This document shows positions 39,159-46,774 of a stretch of 64,000 nucleotides of DNA, one piece after another (the first letter of the stretch is position 1; the number at the start of each line of letters is the position of its first letter). The translations under genes and the position numbers were made by a program. Source of the DNA: Hyphomicrobiales bacterium (GTDB lineage Bacteria; Pseudomonadota; Alphaproteobacteria; Rhizobiales; Aestuariivirgaceae); assembly GCA_025363755.1 (NCBI GenBank), contig JANYLQ010000064.1, positions 1-64,000 of the forward strand. The letters run 5' to 3'. The notes beneath the pieces were generated by a model that had not been told where the DNA came from, did no database searches, and was given only the letters and a program-made list of their open reading frames with translations.

Positions 39159-39222
39159 CCCCTCACCCTCCCATGTCGCTGACGCGCCATGGGCCCCAAC
39201 CCTCTCCTCAACGAGGAGAGGG
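39159..39222 (-). repeat. Two-hairpin palindromic repeat, copy 2 (inverted)
   Basis: Read on the minus strand: CCCTCTCCTC-GTTG-AGGAGAGGG, then TTGGGG, then CCCATGG ... CATGGG, then AGGGTGAGGGG. The joining TTGGGG and closing AGGGTGAGGGG match copy 1, whereas the second stem is CCCAT/ATGGG here against CCCGTCCG/CGGACGGG there. The stem changes are compensatory. The rest of the 39004-39241 gap holds no gene. Confidence 0.75.
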
Positions 39223-39241
39223 AAAGAAGAGGACAAAGCGG

Positions 39242-40909
39242 TTAGCGTTTTAGGGCGCGGTTTACGCCGCTTACTACTGCTCGAAGAGACGCCACCACGA
39301 TGTTTTTGTCGATGCCGACGCCAAAAAGCGAAGTCCCATCAACCAGCCTCAGTTCCACATAGGCAATGGCGGCTGCGTTGGCGCCGGTGCCCATGGCGTG
39401 TTCGCGGTAATCGGCGATGTCAAAGCCCACGCCGCTGTCTTTGCGGATCGCGTCGACGAAGCCGTCGACGGGGCCGTTGCCGTGGCCGGATAAGGTTTTC
39501 AGTTTTCCGTCCACCATCAGTTTGGCGCTGATGGGTTGGTCGCCGTGGTCAGACGGGCTTGAATGTTCCACGAATTTATAGCGGCCATTGCCTTCGAGAT
39601 ATTCGGCTTCGAAGGCGCTCCACAGACGGTCTGCTGCAACTTCAACGCCCTCACCGTCGGCGATGTGTTGCACCACTTTAGAGAATTCGATTTGCAAGCG
39701 CCGCGGCAAATCGATGCCGTGTTCAGTTTCCATCACATAGGCGATGCCGCCCTTGCCGCTTTGGCTGTTAATGCGCACCACGGCCTCATAGGAACGGCCC
39801 AAATCCATGGGGTCAATCGGCAGGTATGGCACTTCCCAGAGCGGCTGATTGCTGGCCTTCATCGCTTTGAAGCCTTTGTTGATGGCATCTTGATGCGAGC
39901 CTGAAAACGCCGTGAACACCAGTTCGCCCGCATAGGGGTGGCGCGGGTGGATGGGCAGCTGGTTGCAATATTCGGCCATGCGCACTAGGTCATTCACATT
40001 CGAAATATCCAGTTTCGGATCAATGCCTTGGCTGAACATGTTCATAGCTAACGTTATGATATCAACATTGCCTGTGCGCTCGCCATTGCCGAATAATGTG
40101 CCTTCCACACGGTCAGCGCCCGCCATCAAGCCAAGCTCGGTTGCGGCAACAGCGCAGCCGCGATCATTATGGGCGTGGAGGCTATAGATTATGCTGTTGC
40201 GGTTTTTGATGTTGCGCACCGACCATTCAATTTGGTCAGCATGGACGTTTGGCGTGGCGGCTTCTACTGTGAATGGCAGATTGAGGATCAGGCGCTGCTG
40301 CGGCGTGGGCTCAATGACATCCATCACCGCCTCGCAAATTTCTTTGGAGAAATCGAGCTCGGTGCCCATGAAACTTTCGGGAGAATATTGAAAGCGAATG
40401 GCTTGTTTCATGCCGCTTTCGTCCGTCATTTTGCGGATAAGTTTTGCGGCACCCACGGCGATATCCCTAATACCAGCGCGATCTTTTTGAAACACCACGC
40501 GGCGTTGCAGTTCGGAAGTGGAATTATAAAAATGCACGATGGCGTGTTTAGAGCCTTGTATGCCTTCAAAGGTGCGGCGGATCAATTCTTCACGACATTG
40601 CACGAGGACTTGGATAGTCACGTCATCGGGGATCAAATTATTGTCGATCAAGTGGCGGCAGAAATCAAAATCAGTCTGGCTGGCAGAGGGAAAGCCAATT
40701 TCGATTTCTTTGAAACCCATTTTAACCAGCGCATTCCACATGCGAATTTTGCGGTCGGGGCCCATGGGTTCTATGAGCGATTGGTTACCGTCGCGCAAAT
40801 CGACGCTGCACCAGATTGGTGGGGCGGTGATTTGGGCCGTGGGCCATTTGCGGCCCGGCAAATCGATGGGCGCAAAGGCGCGGTATTTCTGGGTGGGATT
40901 TATCATCAT
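39242..40909 (-). CDS. leuA: 2-isopropylmalate synthase (LeuA2 type)
   Basis: First committed step of leucine synthesis, condensing acetyl-CoA with 2-ketoisovalerate; 555 residues, the long LeuA2 form. The catalytic segment VDLRDGNQSL is near residue 35 and the metal-binding HAHNDRG near 245. The C-terminal 130 residues are the leucine-sensing regulatory domain (LRLVDGTSLFGVGIDKNIVVASL). Upstream lies a 15-codon leader ORF with five Leu codons and a GC-rich hairpin, so attenuation by leucine supply is likely. It starts MMINP, with two possible ATGs. Certain as to enzyme. Confidence 0.97.
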   Translation of the reverse strand: MMINPTQKYRAFAPIDLPGRKWPTAQITAPPIWCSVDLRDGNQSLIEPMGPDRKIRMWNALVKMGFKEIEIGFPSASQTDFDFCRHLIDNNLIPDDVTIQVLVQCREELIRRTFEGIQGSKHAIVHFYNSTSELQRRVVFQKDRAGIRDIAVGAAKLIRKMTDESGMKQAIRFQYSPESFMGTELDFSKEICEAVMDVIEPTPQQRLILNLPFTVEAATPNVHADQIEWSVRNIKNRNSIIYSLHAHNDRGCAVAATELGLMAGADRVEGTLFGNGERTGNVDIITLAMNMFSQGIDPKLDISNVNDLVRMAEYCNQLPIHPRHPYAGELVFTAFSGSHQDAINKGFKAMKASNQPLWEVPYLPIDPMDLGRSYEAVVRINSQSGKGGIAYVMETEHGIDLPRRLQIEFSKVVQHIADGEGVEVAADRLWSAFEAEYLEGNGRYKFVEHSSPSDHGDQPISAKLMVDGKLKTLSGHGNGPVDGFVDAIRKDSGVGFDIADYREHAMGTGANAAAIAYVELRLVDGTSLFGVGIDKNIVVASLRAVVSGVNRALKR

Positions 40910-40954
40910 GATATTTATGTCTCGTTCTGCTTATTTCGGGTGATTGGATTTGTT

Positions 40955-40996
40955 CCCCTGCAGCGCCTGGGCAAACGCCCGGAAGGCCCTCAGGGG
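40955..40996 (-). promoter_or_regulatory. Hairpin behind the leuA leader ORF (candidate attenuator)
   Basis: CCCCTG and CAGGGG close a stem whose inner part is GGGC-GTTT-GCCC (minus strand). The 5' arm contains the leader-peptide stop. No T-run follows, so termination would have to be Rho-dependent or the structure may act on leuA translation, whose start is about 45 nt further on. Confidence 0.45.
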
Positions 40997-41037
40997 CTGA
41001 TAAGCAGAAGCTTCAATAATGTGGCATTCGATGACAT
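40990..41037 (-). CDS. leuA leader peptide
   Basis: A 15-codon ORF, MSSNATLLKLLLISP, with Leu codons TTA TTG and CTT CTG CTT around one Lys. It ends at the start of the hairpin before leuA. Leucine-rich leader peptides upstream of leuA are the known basis of ribosome-mediated attenuation. No Shine-Dalgarno is present, and the predicted start of transcription is within a few bases of the ATG, so it is probably translated from a leaderless mRNA. Confidence 0.7.
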   Translation of the reverse strand: MSSNATLLKLLLISP

Positions 41038-41043
41038 GAGCGT

Positions 41044-41072
41044 TGTGTATCGCAATTTGGCGCTTAAGGCAA
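41044..41072 (-). promoter_or_regulatory. Predicted leuA promoter
   Basis: Minus-strand TTGCCT, 17 bases, TACACA, with the -10 box only six bases before the leader-peptide ATG. The hexamers are moderate; the support comes from the exact match in layout with the ilvB leader. Confidence 0.45.
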
Positions 41073-41165
41073 ATTTTAACCACGGGGTTGTGGTGGCCAC
41101 AGACAGGGCTTAGTTTTGTCACAGTTTACAGGCAAACGACGACCATCAATTTCCGGGAATCAATT

Positions 41166-41411
41166 ATGATCAAAACTCTTTCTTATGCCGCAGCATTCAG
41201 CATGGTTTTTGGCGCGGGCGCTATCGCTGGCACCTGCCAAGATGATGTTGCCAAAATCGATGCGGCTTTGAAAACGGCTTCGCTTGATGCCGATGTTAAG
41301 ACCGAAGTGACTGATCTGCGCGAGCAAGCTGTACAGCTTTGCGGCGCTGGCAATGAAAAGGAAGGCGTGGATGTGACCGCCCAAGCCAAAGCCCTTCTCG
41401 GCGTCGAATAA
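41166..41411 (+). CDS. Small exported protein, unknown function
   Basis: An 81-residue protein with a signal peptide (MIKTLSYAAAFSMVFGAGAIAG, cleavage near 22) and a mature part of about 60 residues with two Cys (24 and 60) that could form a disulfide. It is helical, with IDAALKTASLDADVKTEVTDL. I do not recognise the family. The open frame extends upstream to 41043, but that part overlaps the leuA leader and is not convincing. It is divergent from leuA. Confidence 0.7.
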   Translation: MIKTLSYAAAFSMVFGAGAIAGTCQDDVAKIDAALKTASLDADVKTEVTDLREQAVQLCGAGNEKEGVDVTAQAKALLGVE

Positions 41412-41840
41412 TTAGGCTGCGAAGGCCAATACCGCACTGATCAAGGCTAAAACTGCACCGGTAATCGCGATATGCGAGAACATTTTGGCGCGTGGCATAA
41501 GCGCTGTGTTTCCAGTTGCGAGCATTTGCTTAACAGTTGCGCGGGCTGCGAAGTGGCAGACCACGAAAATCAGCACGAATGCCAGCTTGACGTGAAACCA
41601 TTTGCTCACGCCTGCCATGCTGACCAAATTGGCGAGTAACAAGCCGCCCGTAATCAGAATGATGATCACGGCCGCATCATGATATTTGCGGTTGGCAAGG
41701 CGGCCCATCGCAAGGCCCTTGGAAATGTCACCCGTTTGGGACTTGGCCGTAGCGAGATTGACGATGTTTGAAAAGCCGATGCCAATGCCGATTGCAATGG
41801 CCAAAAGGTGAAGCGACAATATCAGTTGATGATAGCTCAC
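41412..41840 (-). CDS. Small four-helix integral membrane protein
   Basis: A 142-residue protein with four hydrophobic segments at about 5-27, 55-75, 83-103 and 120-141. There is one early His (LHLLAIAIG) and a WFHVKLAFVLIF segment at the start of helix three, which recalls CopD/DUF2269- or HemJ-like proteins, in which His residues bind haem or copper. The match is too weak to name it. Its ATG overlaps the phzF stop (ATGA), so it is the second gene of a two-gene unit. Confidence 0.7.
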   Translation of the reverse strand: MSYHQLILSLHLLAIAIGIGIGFSNIVNLATAKSQTGDISKGLAMGRLANRKYHDAAVIIILITGGLLLANLVSMAGVSKWFHVKLAFVLIFVVCHFAARATVKQMLATGNTALMPRAKMFSHIAITGAVLALISAVLAFAA

Positions 41841-42751
41841 AGATCAATTTCCCCACTCATCATGCGCACAGCAGAACCGCCGACGCGAACGCTTACGAGT
41901 TTGCCAGATTTCACATCGGCTTCAAGTTTTAAATCGGACGGGCGGCCCATTTCATAGCCCTGCTCTAATTGCCAGACGTACTTTCCATCTTGTAGGTTTT
42001 CGGCTTTGAGCAATTGCGCAGCGAGCAAGGCTGTGGCGGAACCCGTTGCTGGATCTTCTGGAATGCCGCCTGTGGGGGAATACATGCGGGCGCGGAACGA
42101 TGCTTGAAGGCTATCGCCACCGCGGGTGTAGATATAGGCGGCATCGGCAGTTCCGCCTAACGGCTTTAACAACGCGGACCAATAAGGTTCGCGGACTTGT
42201 GATTTTTCTAAAGCAGCGCGAGTTTTTACGGGCACATAGAAAAAGCGTGGGCCGCCCTCCAAGCTTGTTATACTATGGCCATCAAAGCCAATATCTTCTG
42301 GTTCGAGATTGAGAGCTTTTGCCGTGGCGCTGATAGAGGGTAAACCAACATCGACAATAAATGGCACAATAGGTGCTGTGAAAATGCCTGAGCATTGATC
42401 TGCAATACGCGTGACTTTGACCGGCGTTAAGCCCGCTTTAAGTTCCAAGCGAATTTCAGTCGAGATGGTGCAGCCGGGTTTGTTGTTTAATTCCGCCAAC
42501 AAAATCGCCGTGCCTAATGTGGGGTGGCCCGCAAACGGCATTTCCCCGCCCGGAAAGAAGATGCGCACTTTGGCAGTGTTGTTAGGATTTTCTGGTTTCA
42601 TTACGAAAGTGGTTTCCGAAAGATTGAACTCTTTCGTGATCGTTTGCATTTGTTCCGTGGACAGATGATCTGCGCCGAGAACAACAGCCAGTGGATTGCC
42701 GGCGAATTTGCGGGTGGTGAAAACATCGAGAGTGTGGAATTTCAATTTCAT
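41837..42751 (-). CDS. PhzF family isomerase/epimerase
   Basis: A 304-residue protein of the PhzF family, made of two diaminopimelate-epimerase-like halves. The start HTLDVFTTRKFAGNPLAVVLGA and the FPGGEMPFAGHPTLGTAILLA motif near 70-88 are diagnostic; DPATGSATALLAAQLL is near 235. The general-acid Glu (SETTFV) is present. Outside phenazine producers the substrate is usually unknown, and no phenazine genes are here. It is coupled to the small membrane protein downstream. Confidence 0.92.
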   Translation of the reverse strand: MKLKFHTLDVFTTRKFAGNPLAVVLGADHLSTEQMQTITKEFNLSETTFVMKPENPNNTAKVRIFFPGGEMPFAGHPTLGTAILLAELNNKPGCTISTEIRLELKAGLTPVKVTRIADQCSGIFTAPIVPFIVDVGLPSISATAKALNLEPEDIGFDGHSITSLEGGPRFFYVPVKTRAALEKSQVREPYWSALLKPLGGTADAAYIYTRGGDSLQASFRARMYSPTGGIPEDPATGSATALLAAQLLKAENLQDGKYVWQLEQGYEMGRPSDLKLEADVKSGKLVSVRVGGSAVRMMSGEIDL

Positions 42752-42817
42752 GGTGATGAGAAACTGACGTGAATTTTGGTGTGCGGCAAGTAAAACATTG
42801 TGCCGATTGTTATGATC

Positions 42818-43570
42818 TTAAAGCATGTGCACCAGCGCATCATAAATCAGTTTTAATGAAACCAGCAGCAAAGCGATTTCCACCGCTTTGAAGAACGGCC
42901 CTTCTGGCAATATTTTGGTGAGTTTGAAACCTGCCCATGCGCCAAACAAAGCCATTGGCACGAGATAGAGGCATTTTTCCAAACTGATCAAGTTGATTTG
43001 GCCGAGGAACCAATAGGGCGGAAGTTTCAGAGCGTTGATGATCGCAAACGCAATTGTCGAGGTGCCCGCATATTTCATTTTGGTCAAACGTTGGGGCAGC
43101 ACATACATTTGAAAAGGAATGCCGCCCGCATGGGCCACAAAGCTGGTGAAGCCCGCAATTGTGCCCCAGAAGAGACCACGCGGCACATCAGCAGGTTTTG
43201 CTTCAACTTCTTTTTTCTTGCTCTTGAGATAGAGGTCTACCGAATACCAAACGCCAATTGCGCCGACAATTAGTTTGACTAAATCATCACTGTTAAATTG
43301 TGCCGTGGCCCAGCCAATGCCGATGCCAATGGTGGCAGCAAAAACCATGATCTTAATATTCCAAAGGTCAAAGTCTTTTCGGTAAAGCCATAGGCCATAA
43401 AGATCGCTGATAACATAAAGCGGAAGCAAAAGTCCGGCTGCGACAACGGGCGAGATCACTTGGGCGAGTATTGGAACTGCTAAAATTCCGATCCCAGGCA
43501 CGCCGCCTTTTGACGCGCCTACCACAAAAGTGGCAATGGATGCGAAGATCCAGAAGAGTGTTGTATCCAT
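42818..43570 (-). CDS. TauE/SafE family membrane permease (second of two)
   Basis: A 250-residue permease of the TSUP family with about eight hydrophobic segments. VVGASKGGVPGIGILAVPIL near 17-36 and GFTSFVAHAGGIPFQMYVLP near 135 are the two repeat signatures. It is not close in sequence to the permease at 5299-6030. The ATG directly follows the stop of the UPF0303 gene (TAAATG), so the two are one transcript. The likely substrate is a small organic or sulfur-containing anion. Confidence 0.88.
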   Translation of the reverse strand: MDTTLFWIFASIATFVVGASKGGVPGIGILAVPILAQVISPVVAAGLLLPLYVISDLYGLWLYRKDFDLWNIKIMVFAATIGIGIGWATAQFNSDDLVKLIVGAIGVWYSVDLYLKSKKKEVEAKPADVPRGLFWGTIAGFTSFVAHAGGIPFQMYVLPQRLTKMKYAGTSTIAFAIINALKLPPYWFLGQINLISLEKCLYLVPMALFGAWAGFKLTKILPEGPFFKAVEIALLLVSLKLIYDALVHML

Positions 43571-44083
43571 TTACTCTGCTGCCAACTTCAAAGCAGTGTG
43601 ATCAAGTTTTAAAAATGAGCAGAGTTGCTCGACGACAAAGTTATGGTCTTCGCGTTGGGGAATTCCCGACACAGTGATGGTGCCGACGATGCCTACATTT
43701 TTGATGATGATTGGGAAGCAGCCACCATGAGGTGCGATGTCGATGGGGTTGAAGCCTTGAGCTTCGTTGAGCACTTTGCCATTCTGAGCTATCTCGCGCC
43801 CAATGTGATAAGAGCTTTTATGCTTGAGCATCACGATATTGATTTTGCGTTGAACCCAATTTTCGTTTTCGGGCACACTACCGGGCAAGGCTGTGAAAAA
43901 CAATTTTCGGCCGGAAACACGAATATCAATCACAAAGGGATGTTTCTTAGAGGTAGCAGCGGCGCGCATGGCTTGACCGAGATTCCAAGCATCTTCTTCT
44001 GAAAACGACGAGAATTGCAGTTTTTGTTCTTGGATTTTGAGTTGGGCGATATCGTCTTCGAGACTCACGAGTGTTGGCTCCAT
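43571..44083 (-). CDS. UPF0303 / haem-degrading-domain (HbpS-like) protein
   Basis: A 170-residue soluble protein of the UPF0303 family, related to the GlcG/HbpS fold. FSEEDAWNLGQAMRAAATSKKHPFVIDIRVSG, the RKINIVMLKHKSSYHIG stretch and GIVGTITVSGIPQREDHNFVVEQL match the family. Some members bind haem or cobalamin; biochemical roles are poorly known. The frame opens at a GTG at 44116, but no Shine-Dalgarno favours it and the family usually starts near the ATG at 44083. It is coupled to a TauE/SafE permease. Confidence 0.85.
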   Translation of the reverse strand: MEPTLVSLEDDIAQLKIQEQKLQFSSFSEEDAWNLGQAMRAAATSKKHPFVIDIRVSGRKLFFTALPGSVPENENWVQRKINIVMLKHKSSYHIGREIAQNGKVLNEAQGFNPIDIAPHGGCFPIIIKNVGIVGTITVSGIPQREDHNFVVEQLCSFLKLDHTALKLAAE

Positions 44084-44319
44084 TCTTTGATCATCAGCTT
44101 GTCTCATTCGAGCCACAAAGGCTATATCCCAAATAGATTGTGGAAGATTTCAGGACGTGGGAACAAGCGGCTTACCAAACAGTAACCTGTTTGCCGCCTT
44201 TTAAACAAAATTAAAAGCGATTACACAGATCCAACGGGGTGAATCAGGACTTCACCACGGAACGAGCACCGGGCCTTAAGGCGGCGGGCGGGCCATACTC
44301 ATTTATAAGGAATTCCTAA

Positions 44320-45039
44320 ATGTCCAAAACTTTACGTAACATGTCACTGGCTGTGGCTTTGATGGTACTCTCTGCGCCGATGCTCGGCACAGAAGTGCAA
44401 GCCAAAGATAGCTTTATGAAGGCTTGCTCGACCAAGTTTAAGGCTGCCAAGGCAGCCAATACGCCAGAAGGCAACATGAAGTGGACTGACTTTATGAAAA
44501 GCCAGTGCGCCGCGGATGCCGCTGCTGCTGAACCAGCACCAGCTGCTCCAATGGTAAAGCCAGCTAAGGCTACAAAGGTTGTAAAGCCTGCCGCGCCTGC
44601 TGCAGCTGCAACAACGGTTGCCACACCATCAGGCAGCTTCATGCAGAATTGCTCTGCTGCTTGGAAGGATTTGAAAGCCAAGAACGCTGTGCCAGCTGGA
44701 ATGGCTTGGAAAGACTTTATAGCAGCAAAGTGTGTTGTCACGGGTGCTGCGCCAGCTCCAGCTGTCACGCCTGTTTCCGTGAAGAAAAAGCCAGCCGCTG
44801 TTGACACCACTATGGACCCAACACCTGCTGAACCAGATGCAACAAACGTAAACCAAGAGCCGCTGAAGACGGTGGACAAGAATGGCAAGGCCTTTACGCC
44901 AGGGCAAATGGCTGCCCACCAACGCGCCCGCGATTGCGGTGCCAAGTGGCGCGCCAATAAGCCAGCTTTCACAGCTCAATACGGCACATGGCCAAAATAT
45001 TGGTCAGCTTGCAATACTGAGATGAAAGCCGCTCAGTAA
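44320..45039 (+). CDS. Exported protein with three Cys-Trp repeats
   Basis: A 239-residue protein with a signal peptide (cleavage near residue 28, VQAKD). The mature part has three related units: ACSTKFKAAKAANT with MKWTDFMKSQC, NCSAAWKDLKAKNAVPAG with MAWKDFIAAKC, and DCGAKWRANKPAF with TWPKYWSAC. Each has a Cys at both ends and a Trp-x3-[FW] core, separated by Ala/Pro/Lys-rich linkers. Six paired Cys suggest one disulfide per unit. AAGGA is eight bases before the ATG. Single-unit relatives are common in Rhizobiales as proteins of unknown function (PsiF-like size and spacing); a function cannot be given. Confidence 0.8.
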   Translation: MSKTLRNMSLAVALMVLSAPMLGTEVQAKDSFMKACSTKFKAAKAANTPEGNMKWTDFMKSQCAADAAAAEPAPAAPMVKPAKATKVVKPAAPAAAATTVATPSGSFMQNCSAAWKDLKAKNAVPAGMAWKDFIAAKCVVTGAAPAPAVTPVSVKKKPAAVDTTMDPTPAEPDATNVNQEPLKTVDKNGKAFTPGQMAAHQRARDCGAKWRANKPAFTAQYGTWPKYWSACNTEMKAAQ

Positions 45040-45060
45040 TTTGGCGATTGATTTATGAGT

Positions 45061-45089
45061 AAGGGCTCTCGGTTCGAGGGCCCTTTTTT
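45061..45089 (+). terminator. Intrinsic terminator after the three-repeat protein
   Basis: AAGGGCTCTCG-GTT-CGAGGGCCCTT is an 11-bp stem (one T-G pair) followed by TTTTTT. Confidence 0.9.
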
Positions 45090-45163
45090 ATTTGACCAAG
45101 GACTTGAATTGGTTTAATTAGTAATCATGTATGTTACAGTTAAAATCACGAAAGGATAGAACA

Positions 45164-46054
45164 ATGTATCTCGTCACTGGCGCGTCGGGCCATCTGGGCC
45201 AAGCAACCATCAACCACTTGCTCACAACCTATAAAATTCCCGCCAACAAAATCATCGCCGTTAGCCGCGATGCTTCCAAGCTCGCAGATTTAAAAGCCAA
45301 GGGCGTTCATGTTCGCGATGGCAATTTTGATGATGAAGCTCACCTCACCAAGGCTTTTGCCGGGGCCACCCGCCTGCTGCTCATCAGCACCAGCGCCATG
45401 GAACCGGGACAACGCATAAAGCAGCATGTGAATGCGGTTCGCGCGGCTGAGAAGGCAGGTGTTGGCCATGTGGTTTATACGTCGATGCCAAACCCGGTTG
45501 GCAATGCAGTTTTGTTTGCGCCCGACCATGAAGGCACAGAAAAAGCTCTGGCCGATTCCAAGCTTGGTGGCTGGACGGTTCTGCGCAACAATTGGTATTT
45601 CGAAAACCTGTTCTTCTCTATGCCGCAAGCTTTGGCTTCAGGCACGCAATATTCCGCGGCTGCTCAAGGCAAAACAGCTTTTATCGCGCGTGATGATTTG
45701 GCCCGCGCTGCTGCTGCAACTTTGGCATCGGACAAAGGTGGCAAAGCTACGCATACATTGTCTGGTGCTAAAGAATATACCATCGATGAGATCGCTAAGC
45801 TGGTGAGCGCTGCCACGGGAAAGCCGCTGAACGTGGTTCATGTGCCGGTTGAAGGCTTAGTGCAAGGCATGATCGGTGCTGGTCTGCCCGAAGGAATGGC
45901 CCGCATGTTTGCATCGTTTGATGATGCGACAGCGCGTGGCAGTTTATCTGGCACAAGCGCCGACTATAAGGCGATTACCGGAGCCGAACCTCAAGCGCTT
46001 GAACCGTGGTTGAAAGCCAATGCTACGGCGCTGAGTGCTCCAGCGGCTCACTAA
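45164..46054 (+). CDS. NmrA-like NAD(P)-binding oxidoreductase (QorB-like)
   Basis: A 296-residue atypical short-chain dehydrogenase. The nucleotide-binding GASGHLGQATINHLL is at 6-20, and VYTSMPNP and the WTVLRNNWYFENL segment (near 145) match NmrA/QorB-type NAD(P)H:quinone oxidoreductases. AAAGGA is seven bases before the ATG at 45164; 11 codons further upstream are open but unlikely. The active site lacks the YxxxK pair of classical SDRs, as usual for this group. The gene stands alone between two terminators. Confidence 0.88.
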   Translation: MYLVTGASGHLGQATINHLLTTYKIPANKIIAVSRDASKLADLKAKGVHVRDGNFDDEAHLTKAFAGATRLLLISTSAMEPGQRIKQHVNAVRAAEKAGVGHVVYTSMPNPVGNAVLFAPDHEGTEKALADSKLGGWTVLRNNWYFENLFFSMPQALASGTQYSAAAQGKTAFIARDDLARAAAATLASDKGGKATHTLSGAKEYTIDEIAKLVSAATGKPLNVVHVPVEGLVQGMIGAGLPEGMARMFASFDDATARGSLSGTSADYKAITGAEPQALEPWLKANATALSAPAAH

Positions 46055-46066
46055 GTGTAGTAAAAG

Positions 46067-46093
46067 AAGGGCCCCAGAGATGGGGCCTTTCTT
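46067..46093 (+). terminator. Intrinsic terminator after the NmrA-like gene
   Basis: AAGGGCCCCA-GAGA-TGGGGCCTTTCTT is a stable stem with a T-rich end. Confidence 0.8.
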
Positions 46094-46131
46094 ATTTGAC
46101 GCTGTGTATTATTTATGGTACATCACTATTA

Positions 46132-46488
46132 ATGATTGAACCACCCAAACCATTGCCGCTTCAGTTCTGGCGTTCCAATTCTGGGCGCGAACCGACACGG
46201 GACTGGTTTAAGGAGTTACCATTAAAGGACAGAGCAGTCCTTGGACATGACTTAAAGAGGATTCAGTATGGCTGGCCGATTGGTATGCCACTGGTAAAAT
46301 CTTTGGGAGGTGGATTGTGGGAAGTCAGATCTTCGTTGCCAAGCAATCGTGAAGCCCGCGCCCTATTTATTGTTGACCAAGGCGGTATTGTTGTTCTGCA
46401 TGGTTTCATAAAGAAAACTCAAAAGACTCCGCTTGGCGATTTGAATTTAGCACGAAAAAGAATGAAGGAATTTGATGATGAAAATTGA
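46132..46488 (+). CDS. HigB/Gp49-type toxin (RelE superfamily)
   Basis: A 118-residue basic protein of the phage-derived Gp49/HigB-like family (PF05973), ribosome-dependent mRNA interferases. PLQFWRSNSGREPTRDWFKELP opens it, PLVKSLGGGLWEVRSSLPSNREARALFIVD is the core sheet, and VVLHGFIKKTQKTPLGDLNLARKRM the conserved end. The frame opens further upstream at 46006, inside the NmrA gene; the ATG at 46132 fits the family. It overlaps the antitoxin gene by 14 bases, in toxin-first HigBA order. Confidence 0.9.
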   Translation: MIEPPKPLPLQFWRSNSGREPTRDWFKELPLKDRAVLGHDLKRIQYGWPIGMPLVKSLGGGLWEVRSSLPSNREARALFIVDQGGIVVLHGFIKKTQKTPLGDLNLARKRMKEFDDEN

Positions 46489-46765
46489 AGCAAAAAATCG
46501 TGGAACTCATTTGGATGACTTGTTGCGCGAGGATGGGATTCTTGAGGAGACGACTGCGAAAGCAATTAAGAGTGTTCTTGCTTGGCAAATCTCCGAACAG
46601 ATGAAAAAGAAACGCATGAGTAAAATGAAAATGGCCGAGGCCATGAAAACCAGTCGTGCGCAGTTGGATCGTTTACTTGACCCTAAAAGCGGCAATGTAA
46701 CTTTGGCCACGATGCAGAAGGCTGCGAATGCCGTGGGGAAGAGTTTAAGGGTGGAGTTGGTGTGA
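46475..46765 (+). CDS. HigA-type XRE antitoxin
   Basis: A 96-residue helix-turn-helix protein: ISEQMKKKRMSKMKMAEAMK then TSRAQLDRLLDPKSGNVTLATMQKAANAVGKSL, with TSRAQLDRLLD as recognition helix. The N-terminal 40 residues would hold the toxin. Two adjacent ATGs are possible. It overlaps the toxin gene, so both come from one message, and it likely represses that message. Confidence 0.9.
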   Translation: MMKIEAKNRGTHLDDLLREDGILEETTAKAIKSVLAWQISEQMKKKRMSKMKMAEAMKTSRAQLDRLLDPKSGNVTLATMQKAANAVGKSLRVELV

Positions 46766-46774
46766 GTATTTTTT

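Noticed and set aside
40169-41113. Long plus-strand ORF (314 codons) opposite leuA
   Set aside because: It is antisense to leuA codons and the leader; GC-rich codon bias of the real gene creates it. The product has no recognisable domain.
40931-41122. 63-codon GTG-start ORF just before leuA
   Set aside because: It overlaps the promoter, the leader peptide and the hairpin in another frame, has no Shine-Dalgarno and no family similarity.
44160-44215. Imperfect stem (GCGGC...CAAACAG / CTGTTTG...CCGC) as a terminator
   Set aside because: It stands at the 5' side of both neighbouring genes and is interrupted; no transcript clearly ends there, so no role is claimed.
44316-44972. 218-codon minus-strand ORF opposite the three-repeat exported protein
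   Set aside because: Ala/Pro-rich coding DNA leaves the opposite strand open; the plus-strand reading has a signal peptide, Shine-Dalgarno and terminator.
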